Shown: positions 9,229 through 17,991, numbered from the stretch's first letter. The stretch is DNA of 64,000 bases from DASUPK01 sp963831605 (GCA_963831605.1 CAWHQR010000008.1:186001-250000), one strand, 5' to 3'. Notes: a model not told the origin generated them from the sequence alone. A program made the numbers and translations.

Positions 9229-10418
9229 TGAACCGGACCTTTGTGGTGGGAGTGGGCATGACGAAGTTCGACAAGCCCGGGACGAAGGAGGGCGACTATC
9301 CGGACTGGGCAGAGGAGGCCGGTCGCCTGGCACTCGACGACGCCAACGTCGACTACGGCGAGATCCAGCAGGCGTTCGTCGGCTACTGCTACGGCGATTC
9401 CACCGCCGGCCAGCGGGCCGTGTACGGGCTCGGGCTCACCGGGATCCCGGTCGTCAACGTCAACAACAACTGCTCCACGGGCTCCAGCGCGCTCTACATG
9501 GCGCGGCAGGCGGTCAAGGGAGGCCTCGCCGATTGCGCCCTGGCTCTCGGCTTCGAGAAGATGGAGCTCGGCTCGCTCGGCGTCAAGTTCACGGACCGCG
9601 TCAACCCGATCGACAAGCACGTGGCGGCTCTGCTCGAGCTGCGCGAGTGGGAGGACGCGCCGCCGGCGCCGCAGATGTTCGGCGCCGCGGGCCGCGAGCA
9701 CATGGAGCGCTATGGCTCAGGGCCCGACCACTTCGCCTGGATCGGCTGGAAGAACCACAAGCACTCGGTCGACAACCCCTACGCCCAGTTCCAGGACGAG
9801 TACTCCCTCGACGACATCAAGTCGGCGAAGGAGATCTACGCGCCACTCACCAAGCTGCAGTGCTCGCCGACCAGCGACGGGAGCGCGGCCGCGGTCGTCG
9901 CCTCTGAGGCCTACGTCGACCAGCACGACCTCTGGGGCCACGCCATCGAGATCGTCGGCCAGTCGATGGTCACGGATCTCTCCAGCACCTTCGACAGCCG
10001 CTCGTCGATCAACGTCGTCGGCGCCGACATGACCCGGACCGCGGGCGAGCAGGCGCTCGCCGAAGCCGAGGTGGGCATCGATGAGGTGGACGTGGTCGAG
10101 CTGCACGACTGCTTCTCCGCCAACGAGCTGATCACCTACGAGGCGCTGGGACTCGCCGACGAGGGCGAGGGGCACAAGCTGGTCGATGCCGAGGCGACCA
10201 CCTACGGCGGCGACGGCCCGGTGGTGAACCCATCGGGAGGGCTGATCTCCAAGGGCCATCCGCTCGGCGCCACCGGCCTGGCCCAGTGCGCCGAGCTCAA
10301 CTGGCAGCTGCGCGGTGACGCCGACCGGCGCCAGGTCGACGGCGCCGACCTCGCGCTCCAGCACAACATCGGGCTCGGCGGTGCCGCGGTGGTGACGGTG
10401 TACCGGAAACCCAGCTGA
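9225..10418 (+). CDS. Thiolase-fold acetyl-CoA acetyltransferase / SCP-x-type lipid-transfer protein
   Basis: This is a thiolase-superfamily protein resembling the SCP-x thiolase (lipid-transfer) branch common in Actinomycetota. The acyl-enzyme cysteine is in NNNCSTGSSALYMA near residue 85. The C-terminal catalytic His region is GGLISKGHPLGATGLAQ, and ELHDCFSANELI is also conserved. It has 397 residues. The likely role is thiolytic cleavage in fatty-acid or sterol side-chain degradation, but no beta-oxidation partners are adjacent. The ATG overlaps the previous stop (ATGA), giving coupling to the sugar operon for no obvious metabolic reason. Confidence 0.85.
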   Translation: MMNRTFVVGVGMTKFDKPGTKEGDYPDWAEEAGRLALDDANVDYGEIQQAFVGYCYGDSTAGQRAVYGLGLTGIPVVNVNNNCSTGSSALYMARQAVKGGLADCALALGFEKMELGSLGVKFTDRVNPIDKHVAALLELREWEDAPPAPQMFGAAGREHMERYGSGPDHFAWIGWKNHKHSVDNPYAQFQDEYSLDDIKSAKEIYAPLTKLQCSPTSDGSAAAVVASEAYVDQHDLWGHAIEIVGQSMVTDLSSTFDSRSSINVVGADMTRTAGEQALAEAEVGIDEVDVVELHDCFSANELITYEALGLADEGEGHKLVDAEATTYGGDGPVVNPSGGLISKGHPLGATGLAQCAELNWQLRGDADRRQVDGADLALQHNIGLGGAAVVTVYRKPS

Positions 10419-10422
10419 CGAA

Positions 10423-10698
10423 TCAGCCGAGCCGCTCCTCCAGCCGCACGGCGACCCGGTCACCCTCCTCCTTGCCGATCGCCCTTCGCACCTCGGCCTT
10501 CACCGGCAGCTTGTGGGTCCCGTCGCCCATCGCCATGAATGAGCTGCGGAACGCGTGCCCGTCGATGGTGCCGCGAACCTTGACCAGGCCGCGCGTGCCG
10601 AAGAACTCGGCCGAGTCGTCCATCACCACGTAGGTCCAGCCGCCCTTCGCGGGGCTCTTCAGCAGCGTCGCTTCGAATTCTCTGTCCAATTTCGTCAT
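10423..10698 (-). CDS. DUF1905 domain protein
   Basis: This is a small protein of 91 residues on the minus strand that matches, from memory, the DUF1905 family: FEATLLKSPAKGGWTYVVMD near the start, then VKVRGTIDGHAFRSSFMAMGDG and KLPVKAEVRRAIGKEEGD. The family forms a small beta-barrel and has no firm function. The start at 10698 (MTKLDREF) is preferred over an upstream one because homology begins there. It is convergent with the thiolase gene, four bases away. It is divergent from the flavoprotein gene that follows. Confidence 0.75.
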   Translation of the reverse strand: MTKLDREFEATLLKSPAKGGWTYVVMDDSAEFFGTRGLVKVRGTIDGHAFRSSFMAMGDGTHKLPVKAEVRRAIGKEEGDRVAVRLEERLG

Positions 10699-10779
10699 CG
10701 GCCAAAGAGACTCCCGCAAAGAGACTCCCGATTCGAGTCGAACTCATCGCCCGCCGAAAGCTGAGACGATCCGCTGGCC

Positions 10780-12462
10780 GTGGTGACAGCGGATGACATC
10801 GCGGCAGTCACCGTGTTCTCGACTCTCGACCCGGAAGCCCGCGAGAGGCTTGCCCGCGTGGCTGCCGACCTCAGCCTTGCGCCGGGCGACTACGCTGCCA
10901 ACGCGGGCGACGACCGGGCGCTCTTCGCAGTGCTCGACGGACTGATCGAGCCGGTCAAGTCCGTCGACGGGATTGAGCAGGTCGTCGGCGAACGCCACCC
11001 TGGGGACGTCTTTGGAGAGGTTCCGATCGTGCTCGGGACGGTCTTCCCGGTCGGATTTCGCGCGGCGGAGCAGTCTCGCGTGATGCGTATTGAGCCGCAC
11101 GACTACCACGCCGTCGTCGCGGTCCATTCTGAGATCGCCGAGGAGCTCGGCACGCTGTCGAGGACCCGGATTGGGGGATCCGGAGGGCTTCAGGCGCTCG
11201 CCGCCGAGCGACATCCGCCCCGAGCAATCGTCGTCGGGCACCGCCGGGACCCCGACTGCAGCGAGTTGCGGCGCTTCCTCGACCGCAACCAAATCAGCTT
11301 CGAGTGGATTGTCGCTGACGCGCCCGATGCCGCCGATGCGTGGGGAGGCAGCCTGCCGGACGAGGAGGACCTGCCCGTGATCCGCGTGATCGACGGCAAG
11401 ACCGTGGTGCGACCCCAGCTCCGCCGCGTCGCCGAATTGCTCGGTCTGAGCACCGAGCCGGCTGCGGCCGAGTACGACACGGTGATCGTGGGCGCCGGTC
11501 CCGCGGGGCTCGCCGCCGCCGTCTACGGGGCCTCGGAGGGGCTTCGCACGATCGTCATCGAGCGGGAGGCGCCGGGCGGACAGGCGGGCACGTCCTCGAA
11601 GATCGAGAACTACCTCGGCTTCCCCTCGGGGGTGTCTGGCGACGAGCTGGCGAGCCGCGCGCTGCAGCAGGCGCGGAGGCTGGGCGCCGAGATGCTGGTG
11701 ACCCGCACGATCACGAAGGTGGATCCGGCGACGAATCAGGTGCACCTCGACGGCGGGGACATCCTGCGCGCCCGGACGGTGATCCTCGCCTGCGGCGTCT
11801 CCTGGCGACAGCTCGAGATCGAGGGATTCGAGCGCCTCGCGGGCAAGGGCATCTTCTACGGAGCGGCGCAAAGCGAGGCGCCGAGTGCTCACGGCCTGGA
11901 CATACAGATCATCGGCGCCGGGAACTCGGCCGGCCAGGCGGCGATCTTCTTCTCCAACCACGCGCGTCGCGTGACAATTCTGGTTCGGGGAGACGGGCTG
12001 GGGAAGAGCATGTCCAGTTACCTCTCTGACCAGCTCGCCGCGCGATCGAACATCGACGTGCTCACCCGGACCGAGGCCGTGGCGGCCCACGGCGACGATT
12101 CGCTGGATGCCATCGAGGTTCGCAACAACGAGACGGGTGAGACCACCCAAATGGAGTCGGGAGGAGTCTTCATCTTCATCGGGGCGGATGCCGAGACGGG
12201 CTGGCTGCCTGGGCAGATCGCCCTCGATGATCATCGCTTCGTGCTCACCGGGCCGGAGGTCGCGGCCGGCGGCCGTTGGGATCTCGATCGCGACCCGTAC
12301 CTGCTCGAGACCACCGCGCCCGGGATCTTCGCCTGCGGGGACGTCCGGTCGGGGCCCGTCAAGCGCGTCGCCTCGGCCGTCGGGGAGGGCAGCATGGCGA
12401 TCGCCTTCGTGCACCAGTACCTGAAGGAGGCCGATCGCGAGCCCGAGGGCGCGCCGGGCTAG
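10780..12462 (+). CDS. Cyclic nucleotide-binding domain / thioredoxin reductase-like flavoprotein
   Basis: This is a three-part protein of 560 residues. Residues 10-125 look like a cyclic nucleotide-binding (CAP-family) sensor (FSTLDPEARERLARVAADLS, then GDVFGEVPIVLG). Residues 140-220 are glutaredoxin-like but without a clear redox cysteine pair. Residues 230-550 are a class II thioredoxin-reductase fold, with FAD motif VIVGAGPAGLAAAVYGASEG, NAD(P) motif IIGAGNSAGQAA and C-terminal GIFACGDVR. The reductase CxxC is absent: the position reads GIFYGAAQSEA. It is therefore probably not a thioredoxin reductase, but a ligand-regulated NAD(P)H oxidoreductase. It starts at tandem GTGs (10780 or 10783). 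Confidence 0.85.
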   Translation: MVTADDIAAVTVFSTLDPEARERLARVAADLSLAPGDYAANAGDDRALFAVLDGLIEPVKSVDGIEQVVGERHPGDVFGEVPIVLGTVFPVGFRAAEQSRVMRIEPHDYHAVVAVHSEIAEELGTLSRTRIGGSGGLQALAAERHPPRAIVVGHRRDPDCSELRRFLDRNQISFEWIVADAPDAADAWGGSLPDEEDLPVIRVIDGKTVVRPQLRRVAELLGLSTEPAAAEYDTVIVGAGPAGLAAAVYGASEGLRTIVIEREAPGGQAGTSSKIENYLGFPSGVSGDELASRALQQARRLGAEMLVTRTITKVDPATNQVHLDGGDILRARTVILACGVSWRQLEIEGFERLAGKGIFYGAAQSEAPSAHGLDIQIIGAGNSAGQAAIFFSNHARRVTILVRGDGLGKSMSSYLSDQLAARSNIDVLTRTEAVAAHGDDSLDAIEVRNNETGETTQMESGGVFIFIGADAETGWLPGQIALDDHRFVLTGPEVAAGGRWDLDRDPYLLETTAPGIFACGDVRSGPVKRVASAVGEGSMAIAFVHQYLKEADREPEGAPG

Positions 12463-12509
12463 TCCTTAGCTCGCGAGCCGCGCGTGAGGGTTCGGCGAAG
12501 GACCAATCG

Positions 12510-12529
12510 CGTGGCCTTTAGCCACGTTT
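12510..12529 (+). terminator. Possible rho-independent terminator after the flavoprotein gene
   Basis: A 6-bp stem (CGTGGC/GCCACG) with a five-base loop is followed by three T residues. It lies 47 bases after the flavoprotein stop and 86 bases before the next start. The stem is short and the T-run weak, so this is tentative. Confidence 0.4.
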
Positions 12530-12615
12530 ATGGCTGCGCACGGGTCGTGTTTATGAGCCCGACTTAGGTTGAGAGGCGATGGGGTAGCAGCGAGCCGAAC
12601 TGAGGGCGAAGCTCG

Positions 12616-14673
12616 ATGAACCTCCGGTCAGAGACTTGGCGACGCGGCCCGGCAGCGGTGGCAACGGCGGCGACCGGTCTCGTGACCATCGGCGGTCAGC
12701 TTTCCGAGATTGCGATCACCGGGCGGGAGGTGCGTTCCAGCCTTCCACTGCTTCCGCTTCACGTCCTCGGCATCCTGGGCGGACTCGGCCTGCTCGTGCT
12801 CGCCGCCGGCCTGTGGCACGGAAAGCGCCGGGCGGCGCAGGTCGGGATTGTCGCCCTCGCGCTGATCGGCACCGCCAACCTTGCCTTCGGGGTATCGGTG
12901 ACCGCCGCGGCGATCGACCTCGGGGCGGCCGGATTCATCCTGGTCAATCTGGATGCCTTCCGCCGCGGCTTGGAATGCGGAGCTCCGAGGGGTCTCACCG
13001 GTGCTGCGGGCTTGGCTGTGGGAGCCGGCCTCTACGCCCTCTATGCCGTGCTGGCAACCGGTGCGACGCAGGGAACGGACGTCGATGGTGTGATCGCGAC
13101 GGTGAGCGGCTCGCTTCCCGGGGGCCCCTTCCTCGCCGGCACGACCTCACATCCGGGCCTGCTGATCAACGCGGCGATCGCAGTCACCGTGGTGCTCGGA
13201 TGGACCGTCCTGCGCGCCCTTTTGCGGCCCGCCGTTCCCCAGGATGGCCACTCTGCGACCGAGCACGAGAGGGCCGCGACTCTCGTTCGCGCTCACGGGC
13301 GGGACTCGCTCGATCCGTTCGCCCTCAGAGAGGACAAGGCGCTCTTCTTCGAGGGCGATTCGTTGCTCGCCTACCGGGTTATCCGTGAGACGGCTGTCGT
13401 CTCGGGCGATCCGATCGGCCCACCGGAGGGAGCCAGACCGCTTCTGGCGAGCTTCCTCCGGTTCGCTGAGCAGCGCGACTGGAACGTCGTGATCACGGCT
13501 GCGTCGAAGCGCTATCTCGCCGAATTCGAGGATCTCGGCCTGCGCGCCCTTGAGATCGGCGAAGAGGCGGTGGTCGACCCTCGCAACTTCACACTCGAGG
13601 GGCGGAAGATCCGCAAGGTTCGCCAGTCCGTCGCCCGGGTCGAAAGGCACGGCTGGGATGTCGCGGTCGTCCCCGATGAGGAGATCTCACCCAAGCTGGA
13701 TACCGAGCTGGCCGAGGTGGAGGCTGACTGGCGCTCGCGCCAGCCGCGCCTGATCGGCTTCGCGATGACGCTCGGTCGGCTCGCCGGTCCCGCTGACCGA
13801 GGGGGAGGCATCCACGTCCTGGGGCGGGATCCTCAGGGGCGGCTGCGGTCCTTCCTGCGCTTTGCTCCGTATGGCGGCGGGCTCTCGCTCGATCTGATGC
13901 GCCGTGCGGCCGACGAGCCCAATGGGCTGACGGAATCACTCGTGGTCGCCGCCATCGAACACGCCAGGGACCATGAGCTCGGCACGGTGAGCCTCAACTT
14001 CGCCGGCTTCGCCCACGTGATGGCAGCCGATGCGGCGCTGAGCCGAAGCCAGCGAGCGCTGCGTTTTCTGCTGCGGCTCTTCCATGGCCGCTTCCAACTC
14101 GAGCGCCTCGTTCGCTTCAACGCGAAGTTCTTCCCGACCTGGCAGCCGCGCTTCCTTGTCTACGGCGGCCTCGCCCATCTGCCGCTGTCGGCGCTGCGAG
14201 TGCTCCAGGCGGAGGCTTACCTGCCTCCGCCGGCGTCCGCCGGCGGGAGGCGAGGTCGCCTCCGCTCGCCGGGGTGGATCAGGGTCGCGGCGAGCACGGC
14301 CGCCATTTGCGCGGGGTTGAGCGCGTCGACCCTGTTGATCGCGGAAAACAGCGCCAGCGCCCATGCGCCGCCGCTTCGGGTCAATGCCGAGGTGCAGAAG
14401 CATTCCTGGTCGTTCATCTACCACGGGCCGGACGGCCGGACCCGCGAGGGCTCCCTGTACCTGCCGAAGGATCGGCGCGTGATCCTCCGAGTGGTCCCGC
14501 GGCAGGACACCGTCCCGAGGGTCATCCACATGGACCCGCTGCATCGCGGCGACCTGACCGTTCCGGTTGGGCACGGGCGGATCGCAGCGGATGTGTTCGG
14601 GCCCAAGAGGTTTCGGGCCAAACTCGACTCCCTCGCAGACCGACCGCCGGCCTCCGCGGCTCGCCGCACATGA
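12616..14673 (+). CDS. MprF-like aminoacyl-phosphatidylglycerol synthase with extra C-terminal domain
   Basis: This is a 685-residue integral membrane enzyme that likely transfers an amino acid (lysine or alanine) from aminoacyl-tRNA to phosphatidylglycerol and flips the product. Residues 15-215 hold about six hydrophobic segments. Residues 225-540 are the LPG synthase (DUF2156, GNAT-fold) domain, with ALREDKALFFEGDSLLAYRV, GDPIGPPEGA and the C-terminal FNAKFFPTWQPRFLVYGG. After a further membrane segment (about 560-580) comes a roughly 85-residue domain not normal for MprF; it reads like a cupredoxin of the cytochrome oxidase subunit II type (SWSFIYHGPDG, LYLPKDRRVILRVV, VIHMDPLHRGDLTVPVG) but lacks copper-binding cysteines. 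The next gene starts inside its stop (ATGA). Confidence 0.85.
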   Translation: MNLRSETWRRGPAAVATAATGLVTIGGQLSEIAITGREVRSSLPLLPLHVLGILGGLGLLVLAAGLWHGKRRAAQVGIVALALIGTANLAFGVSVTAAAIDLGAAGFILVNLDAFRRGLECGAPRGLTGAAGLAVGAGLYALYAVLATGATQGTDVDGVIATVSGSLPGGPFLAGTTSHPGLLINAAIAVTVVLGWTVLRALLRPAVPQDGHSATEHERAATLVRAHGRDSLDPFALREDKALFFEGDSLLAYRVIRETAVVSGDPIGPPEGARPLLASFLRFAEQRDWNVVITAASKRYLAEFEDLGLRALEIGEEAVVDPRNFTLEGRKIRKVRQSVARVERHGWDVAVVPDEEISPKLDTELAEVEADWRSRQPRLIGFAMTLGRLAGPADRGGGIHVLGRDPQGRLRSFLRFAPYGGGLSLDLMRRAADEPNGLTESLVVAAIEHARDHELGTVSLNFAGFAHVMAADAALSRSQRALRFLLRLFHGRFQLERLVRFNAKFFPTWQPRFLVYGGLAHLPLSALRVLQAEAYLPPPASAGGRRGRLRSPGWIRVAASTAAICAGLSASTLLIAENSASAHAPPLRVNAEVQKHSWSFIYHGPDGRTREGSLYLPKDRRVILRVVPRQDTVPRVIHMDPLHRGDLTVPVGHGRIAADVFGPKRFRAKLDSLADRPPASAARRT

Positions 14674-15581
14674 GGTGGCGTTTGACCCTGGTGCTCGCCG
14701 CGATCTTCCTCGCCGTCGGCGGGTACGGCGCCTGGGCCTACGTGCGCAACTACGAGCTCTATCGCGGATTCCCGCCCCCGAGGGACCCGGCAGGGGTTCC
14801 GACCGGCACGCTGGTGCCGCGCAGCTTCAACTCGGCGGTCCTCGGCCGGCGGGATTCATACCTCGTCTACGAGCCGCCGGGATACCAACGGCTGGCCGCG
14901 AGGGGCTATCGGTTCCCGGTCCTCTACCTGCTCCACGGCAGCAACAGCAATGGGGACACCTACATCAATGTCGGCCGGGTGGGCGTGACGCTGGACGAGC
15001 TGCTGGCGGCGCGGCGAACCGCTCCGTTCCTCATCGTGATCCCGGAGTCGACGAACGGCACCCTCACTGACGACACCGAATGGGCGAATGCGGGGAGCGG
15101 TCCATTCGAGAGCGAGCTGCTTCAGGTCGTCAACCAGGTCGACCGGCATTGGCCGACGGTCCAGGACCGCTCCGGCCGCGCGCTCGCCGGGCTCTCGATG
15201 GGCGGCTACGGGGCTCTCAACATCGGCCTGCACCACCTACGGTTGTTCGGCACGCTCGAGAGCTGGTCGGGCTACTTCACCCAGACGCCCTCGGGGCCGT
15301 TCGCCGGCGCCTCCCTTGCGACGCTCCGTGCCAACAGCCCGGCCGCCTACGCGCAGGCCGCTGCGCGGGCGGTGCGGCGCTCGCCCCCTCGAGTCCTCCT
15401 CTACACGGGTCGCGACGATCCGCTGATCCACGAGCAGGCGTCCTTCGCCGCGGAGCTTCGTGCCCTGGGGGCGACAGTGCGAGCGGAAAGCCCGCCCGGG
15501 ATGCATGACTGGTCGCTCTGGCGACGGGAGATGCCGCGCGCGCTTCTGTTCGCCGCGCATGCCTTTGGAGCAAGACGGTGA
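14670..15581 (+). CDS. Secreted or membrane-anchored esterase, alpha/beta hydrolase (PF00756-type)
   Basis: This is an alpha/beta hydrolase of the putative-esterase (antigen 85/esterase D-like) group, 303 residues. The N-terminal segment RLTLVLAAIFLAVGGYGAWAY is a signal anchor or signal peptide. The nucleophile elbow is GLSMGGYGA near residue 175, an Asp/Glu candidate lies in TGRDDPLIHE, and the catalytic His is in GMHDWSLWRREM. It overlaps the MprF-like gene by four bases and is followed by a paralogous esterase. In such an operon it may act on lipid or wall ester bonds at the outer membrane face, possibly on aminoacyl lipids; that is inference. Confidence 0.85.
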   Translation: MRWRLTLVLAAIFLAVGGYGAWAYVRNYELYRGFPPPRDPAGVPTGTLVPRSFNSAVLGRRDSYLVYEPPGYQRLAARGYRFPVLYLLHGSNSNGDTYINVGRVGVTLDELLAARRTAPFLIVIPESTNGTLTDDTEWANAGSGPFESELLQVVNQVDRHWPTVQDRSGRALAGLSMGGYGALNIGLHHLRLFGTLESWSGYFTQTPSGPFAGASLATLRANSPAAYAQAAARAVRRSPPRVLLYTGRDDPLIHEQASFAAELRALGATVRAESPPGMHDWSLWRREMPRALLFAAHAFGARR

Positions 15582-16552
15582 TGGCGATGCGGCGAGTGAA
15601 GCTCCTTGCCATCGCCGTGGTCTGTCTGGCGGCAGCCAGCGGATGCGGCTCGGCCATGAGCAGCACTCCGGCCGCGACGGGCGTCGACCCGGTCGCAGCC
15701 CGGCAGGCCGATTCCCTCCCGGGCACGGACGTCACGAAGGCCGGTGACGGCGACGGCGCCCTCCGGCAGGTGACCTTCTATTCGAAGGCGATCGGCCGGC
15801 AGGACTCCTATCTGGTCTATCTGCCGCCCAACTACCAGTCGCTGGTGAGCTCGGGAGCCCGCCTGCCGGTCCTGTACATGCTCCATGGGGACGGCAACCA
15901 CGGTTCCAACAGCGCGGAGCATCTCTTCGACAGCGGCCGGGTCGGGCCAACGGCATCCGCGCTCTACGCCTCCGGCCAGCTCGACCCGATGCTGATCGTC
16001 ATCCCGAATCTCGCCGGCCAGAACTCCGATGGCGACACCGAGTGGGCGAACACCTCGAGAGGGGCGTACGAGACGGCGTTTCTCCAGATGGTGCACTCCG
16101 TCGAGGGGAGCTGGCCGACGATCGCCAGCCGGGCTGGCCGCGGCATCTCGGGCCTTTCGATGGGCGGCTACGGGGCGGTCAACGTCGCGCTGCACCACCT
16201 CGACCGGTTCTCGACCGTCGAGAGCTGGTCCGGGTACTTCAACCAGACGAGGACCGGGCCATACGTCGGCGCATCGACGAAGCTGCTCAACACCACGAGC
16301 CCCGCCTTCTACGTGCACCATCTGGGCAGGCAGCTGGCGGCCAATCCAATACACGTGCTGCTCTACGTCAGCGGGACCGAGGGGTTCGCCGACGAGCAGG
16401 GTCCATTCGTCAAGACGCTCCGCTCGCTCCACGTGCCCGTCACGCCGAGGGTGTTCAAGGGCGACCACGACTTCGACTTCTGGTCCTCGCACATGGCACT
16501 CGCGCTGACCTTCGCCGGGCGATGGCTGGCCGGCCCGGGGAGTGGTTCCTGA
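15581..16552 (+). CDS. Esterase lipoprotein, paralogue of the preceding gene
   Basis: This is a second PF00756-type alpha/beta hydrolase, about 323 residues. The N-terminus RRVKLLAIAVVCLAAASGCG is a lipoprotein signal with the lipid-modified Cys near residue 23. The core matches its upstream neighbour closely (RQDSYLVYLPPNYQ against RRDSYLVYEPPGYQ; identical GLSMGGYGA elbow; FKGDHDFDFWSSHM for the His). The two are therefore a tandem duplication in which one copy became a lipoprotein. The stop of the first gene overlaps the start; GTG at 15578 is an alternative three bases upstream. Its own stop overlaps the next ATG (TGATG). Confidence 0.85.
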   Translation: MAMRRVKLLAIAVVCLAAASGCGSAMSSTPAATGVDPVAARQADSLPGTDVTKAGDGDGALRQVTFYSKAIGRQDSYLVYLPPNYQSLVSSGARLPVLYMLHGDGNHGSNSAEHLFDSGRVGPTASALYASGQLDPMLIVIPNLAGQNSDGDTEWANTSRGAYETAFLQMVHSVEGSWPTIASRAGRGISGLSMGGYGAVNVALHHLDRFSTVESWSGYFNQTRTGPYVGASTKLLNTTSPAFYVHHLGRQLAANPIHVLLYVSGTEGFADEQGPFVKTLRSLHVPVTPRVFKGDHDFDFWSSHMALALTFAGRWLAGPGSGS

Positions 16553-17445
16553 TGCCCATCCTGCTCGCCGGTCTCGTGCTGGCGGTCTGCGCCTCCGTCG
16601 CTCAGGGCGCCGGGTATCTCTGCCAGCACATCAGGGCCGCCGAGCGCCCGCCGGTGAGCCTGCGCAGCCCGGTCCGGACGCTGGCTTCGATGCTCGGATC
16701 CGGCTGGTGGCGCGTGGGTCTCCTGTTCGCCGGCACCGGATTCCTGCTTCATCTCTTCGCGCTCGCGGTCGCGCCGATCTCGCTCGTTCAGGCGTTCGTC
16801 GCGGGCGGGCTTGCGCTGGTTGCTCCGCTTGCAGCGCGAGTGTTCCACCACCGGCTCACGCGAGCGGAGCGTCGCGCCGTGCCGCTGATGGCCGTCAGCC
16901 TCGCTGCCCTCAGCCTTGGGATCGCGAATCCGCCGCGGCCGCTGGCCTTCGATCCCGTGAGCCTCGGTCTCTACCTCGCGGTCCTGCTGACGGTGGCGGC
17001 CCTGCTGTCTCCGGCGGTTCCGGTCCCTCCTCGGCAGCCGGCGCTGGCAGCGGGCCTCTTCTACGCGGCGCTGGACAGCTCGACGAAGGGGCTCGCCGAC
17101 CTGGCACAGCAGGGAGGGCCGGGCGCCGTCCTCGGCTCGCCATTCCTGATCGTGGCGGTCTTCGCAGCGATCGCCGCCTTCTTCTGCTTCCAGCGGGCGC
17201 TGCAACTGAACAGGCCGCTGGCTGCGATCGCCGTGATGGAGGCGGGCGCCACCGGGGGAGGGGTCCTCGCCGGATTCATCGCCTTCGGTGACCCCCTCGG
17301 CGCCAGCCCATTCCTCGACGTCGTTCACCTTGCGGCGTTCGCCGGAGTGGGGGTCGCGGCCTGGATTCTCGCCCCCGCCCAGGTCCGGCTGGCCCAGCCG
17401 GTGGCGGCCATGACCCCATCCAGAGCGGAGAGCGTGGTCCCCTGA
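16552..17445 (+). CDS. DMT/EamA-like integral membrane transporter
   Basis: This 297-residue protein has about nine to ten hydrophobic segments and the two-fold repeat look of the drug/metabolite transporter superfamily. It begins ILLAGLVLAVCASVAQGAGYLCQ, and the second half includes FYAALDSSTKGLADL and FQRALQLNRPLAAIAVMEAG. It resembles actinobacterial DMT/NIPA-like permeases. The substrate is unknown. It is translationally coupled to the esterase gene and probably the fourth gene of the mprF-like operon, so it may move a lipid or amino acid derivative; that is only context. Confidence 0.7.
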   Translation: MPILLAGLVLAVCASVAQGAGYLCQHIRAAERPPVSLRSPVRTLASMLGSGWWRVGLLFAGTGFLLHLFALAVAPISLVQAFVAGGLALVAPLAARVFHHRLTRAERRAVPLMAVSLAALSLGIANPPRPLAFDPVSLGLYLAVLLTVAALLSPAVPVPPRQPALAAGLFYAALDSSTKGLADLAQQGGPGAVLGSPFLIVAVFAAIAAFFCFQRALQLNRPLAAIAVMEAGATGGGVLAGFIAFGDPLGASPFLDVVHLAAFAGVGVAAWILAPAQVRLAQPVAAMTPSRAESVVP

Positions 17446-17449
17446 GCTG

Positions 17450-17956
17450 ATGGAGGCCATCACCGCCCAAAGATCCCTCGGAGCCGGCTTCCCTCGGCGG
17501 GCGCTCGCGACGGTGCTCAGAGCGACCGTCGCGGGGCTGATCGCACTCGGGGCCCTGATCGCCGGGGTCGGAGCGCTTTACCTCATGCGCAAAATCGGCC
17601 TGCTTGCGATCGGCCCGGATGTTCGCGGGGCGCTGCCGCTCCAGCAGCTGGCGGGAGGCGAGGCGCAACCGCTGTTTCGCATGGTGCTCGCGTGGGTTCC
17701 CGCCGGATTCATCGCCGGGTTGGCTCTGGCGACCCTCACCAAGCTGGGGCCGTTCGCCCGTACGGCTGTTCTCGCCGCCATGGGCGCTCTCGTCCTGCTG
17801 CTGGCGGGCGCGGCGGCCGATGCCATCGCCATCACCGATTCGCTTGGCCCTCATCTGCTTCCGCAGCTGGCGCGGGTCGGTACCTGGACGGCGGTCGCGC
17901 TCTTCGTTGCCGGGTCGCTGTTCGTCCCTCGCGAGAGTGATGTAAAGCACACTTGA
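17450..17956 (+). CDS. Four-helix membrane protein of unknown function
   Basis: I do not recognise a named family with confidence. The 168-residue product has four clear hydrophobic segments (GLIALGALIAGVGALYLM; MVLAWVPAGFIAGLALATL; AVLAAMGALVLLLAGAAADA; VGTWTAVALFVAGSLFV). The arrangement recalls the DUF2975 proteins that often sit next to a small XRE regulator, as here. It begins four bases after the DMT gene. Its TGA lies inside the TTGACA of the promoter proposed for the following XRE gene. Confidence 0.7.
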   Translation: MEAITAQRSLGAGFPRRALATVLRATVAGLIALGALIAGVGALYLMRKIGLLAIGPDVRGALPLQQLAGGEAQPLFRMVLAWVPAGFIAGLALATLTKLGPFARTAVLAAMGALVLLLAGAAADAIAITDSLGPHLLPQLARVGTWTAVALFVAGSLFVPRESDVKHT

Positions 17957-17981
17957 CACTCGGTGCATGTCAAGCTAGCTT
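17953..17981 (+). promoter_or_regulatory. Putative promoter of the XRE/membrane protein pair
   Basis: TTGACA at 17953-17958 is separated by 17 bases from TAGCTT at 17976-17981. This spacing would start transcription at about 17988, only a few bases before the ATG at 17992. No ribosome binding site is present, so the mRNA is probably leaderless or nearly so. The -10 element lies inside the palindrome described next. Confidence 0.55.
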
Positions 17982-17990
17982 GACATGCAC
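17963..17990. promoter_or_regulatory. Perfect 28-bp palindrome, likely autoregulatory operator
   Basis: The half-site GTGCATGTCAAG is followed by CTAG and then its exact reverse complement. All 28 bases are symmetric, which is very unlikely by chance. The palindrome covers the proposed -10 and ends one base before the ATG of the XRE regulator, the expected place for autorepression by a dimeric helix-turn-helix protein. It could also form an RNA hairpin. Confidence 0.8.
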
Positions 17991-17991
17991 G

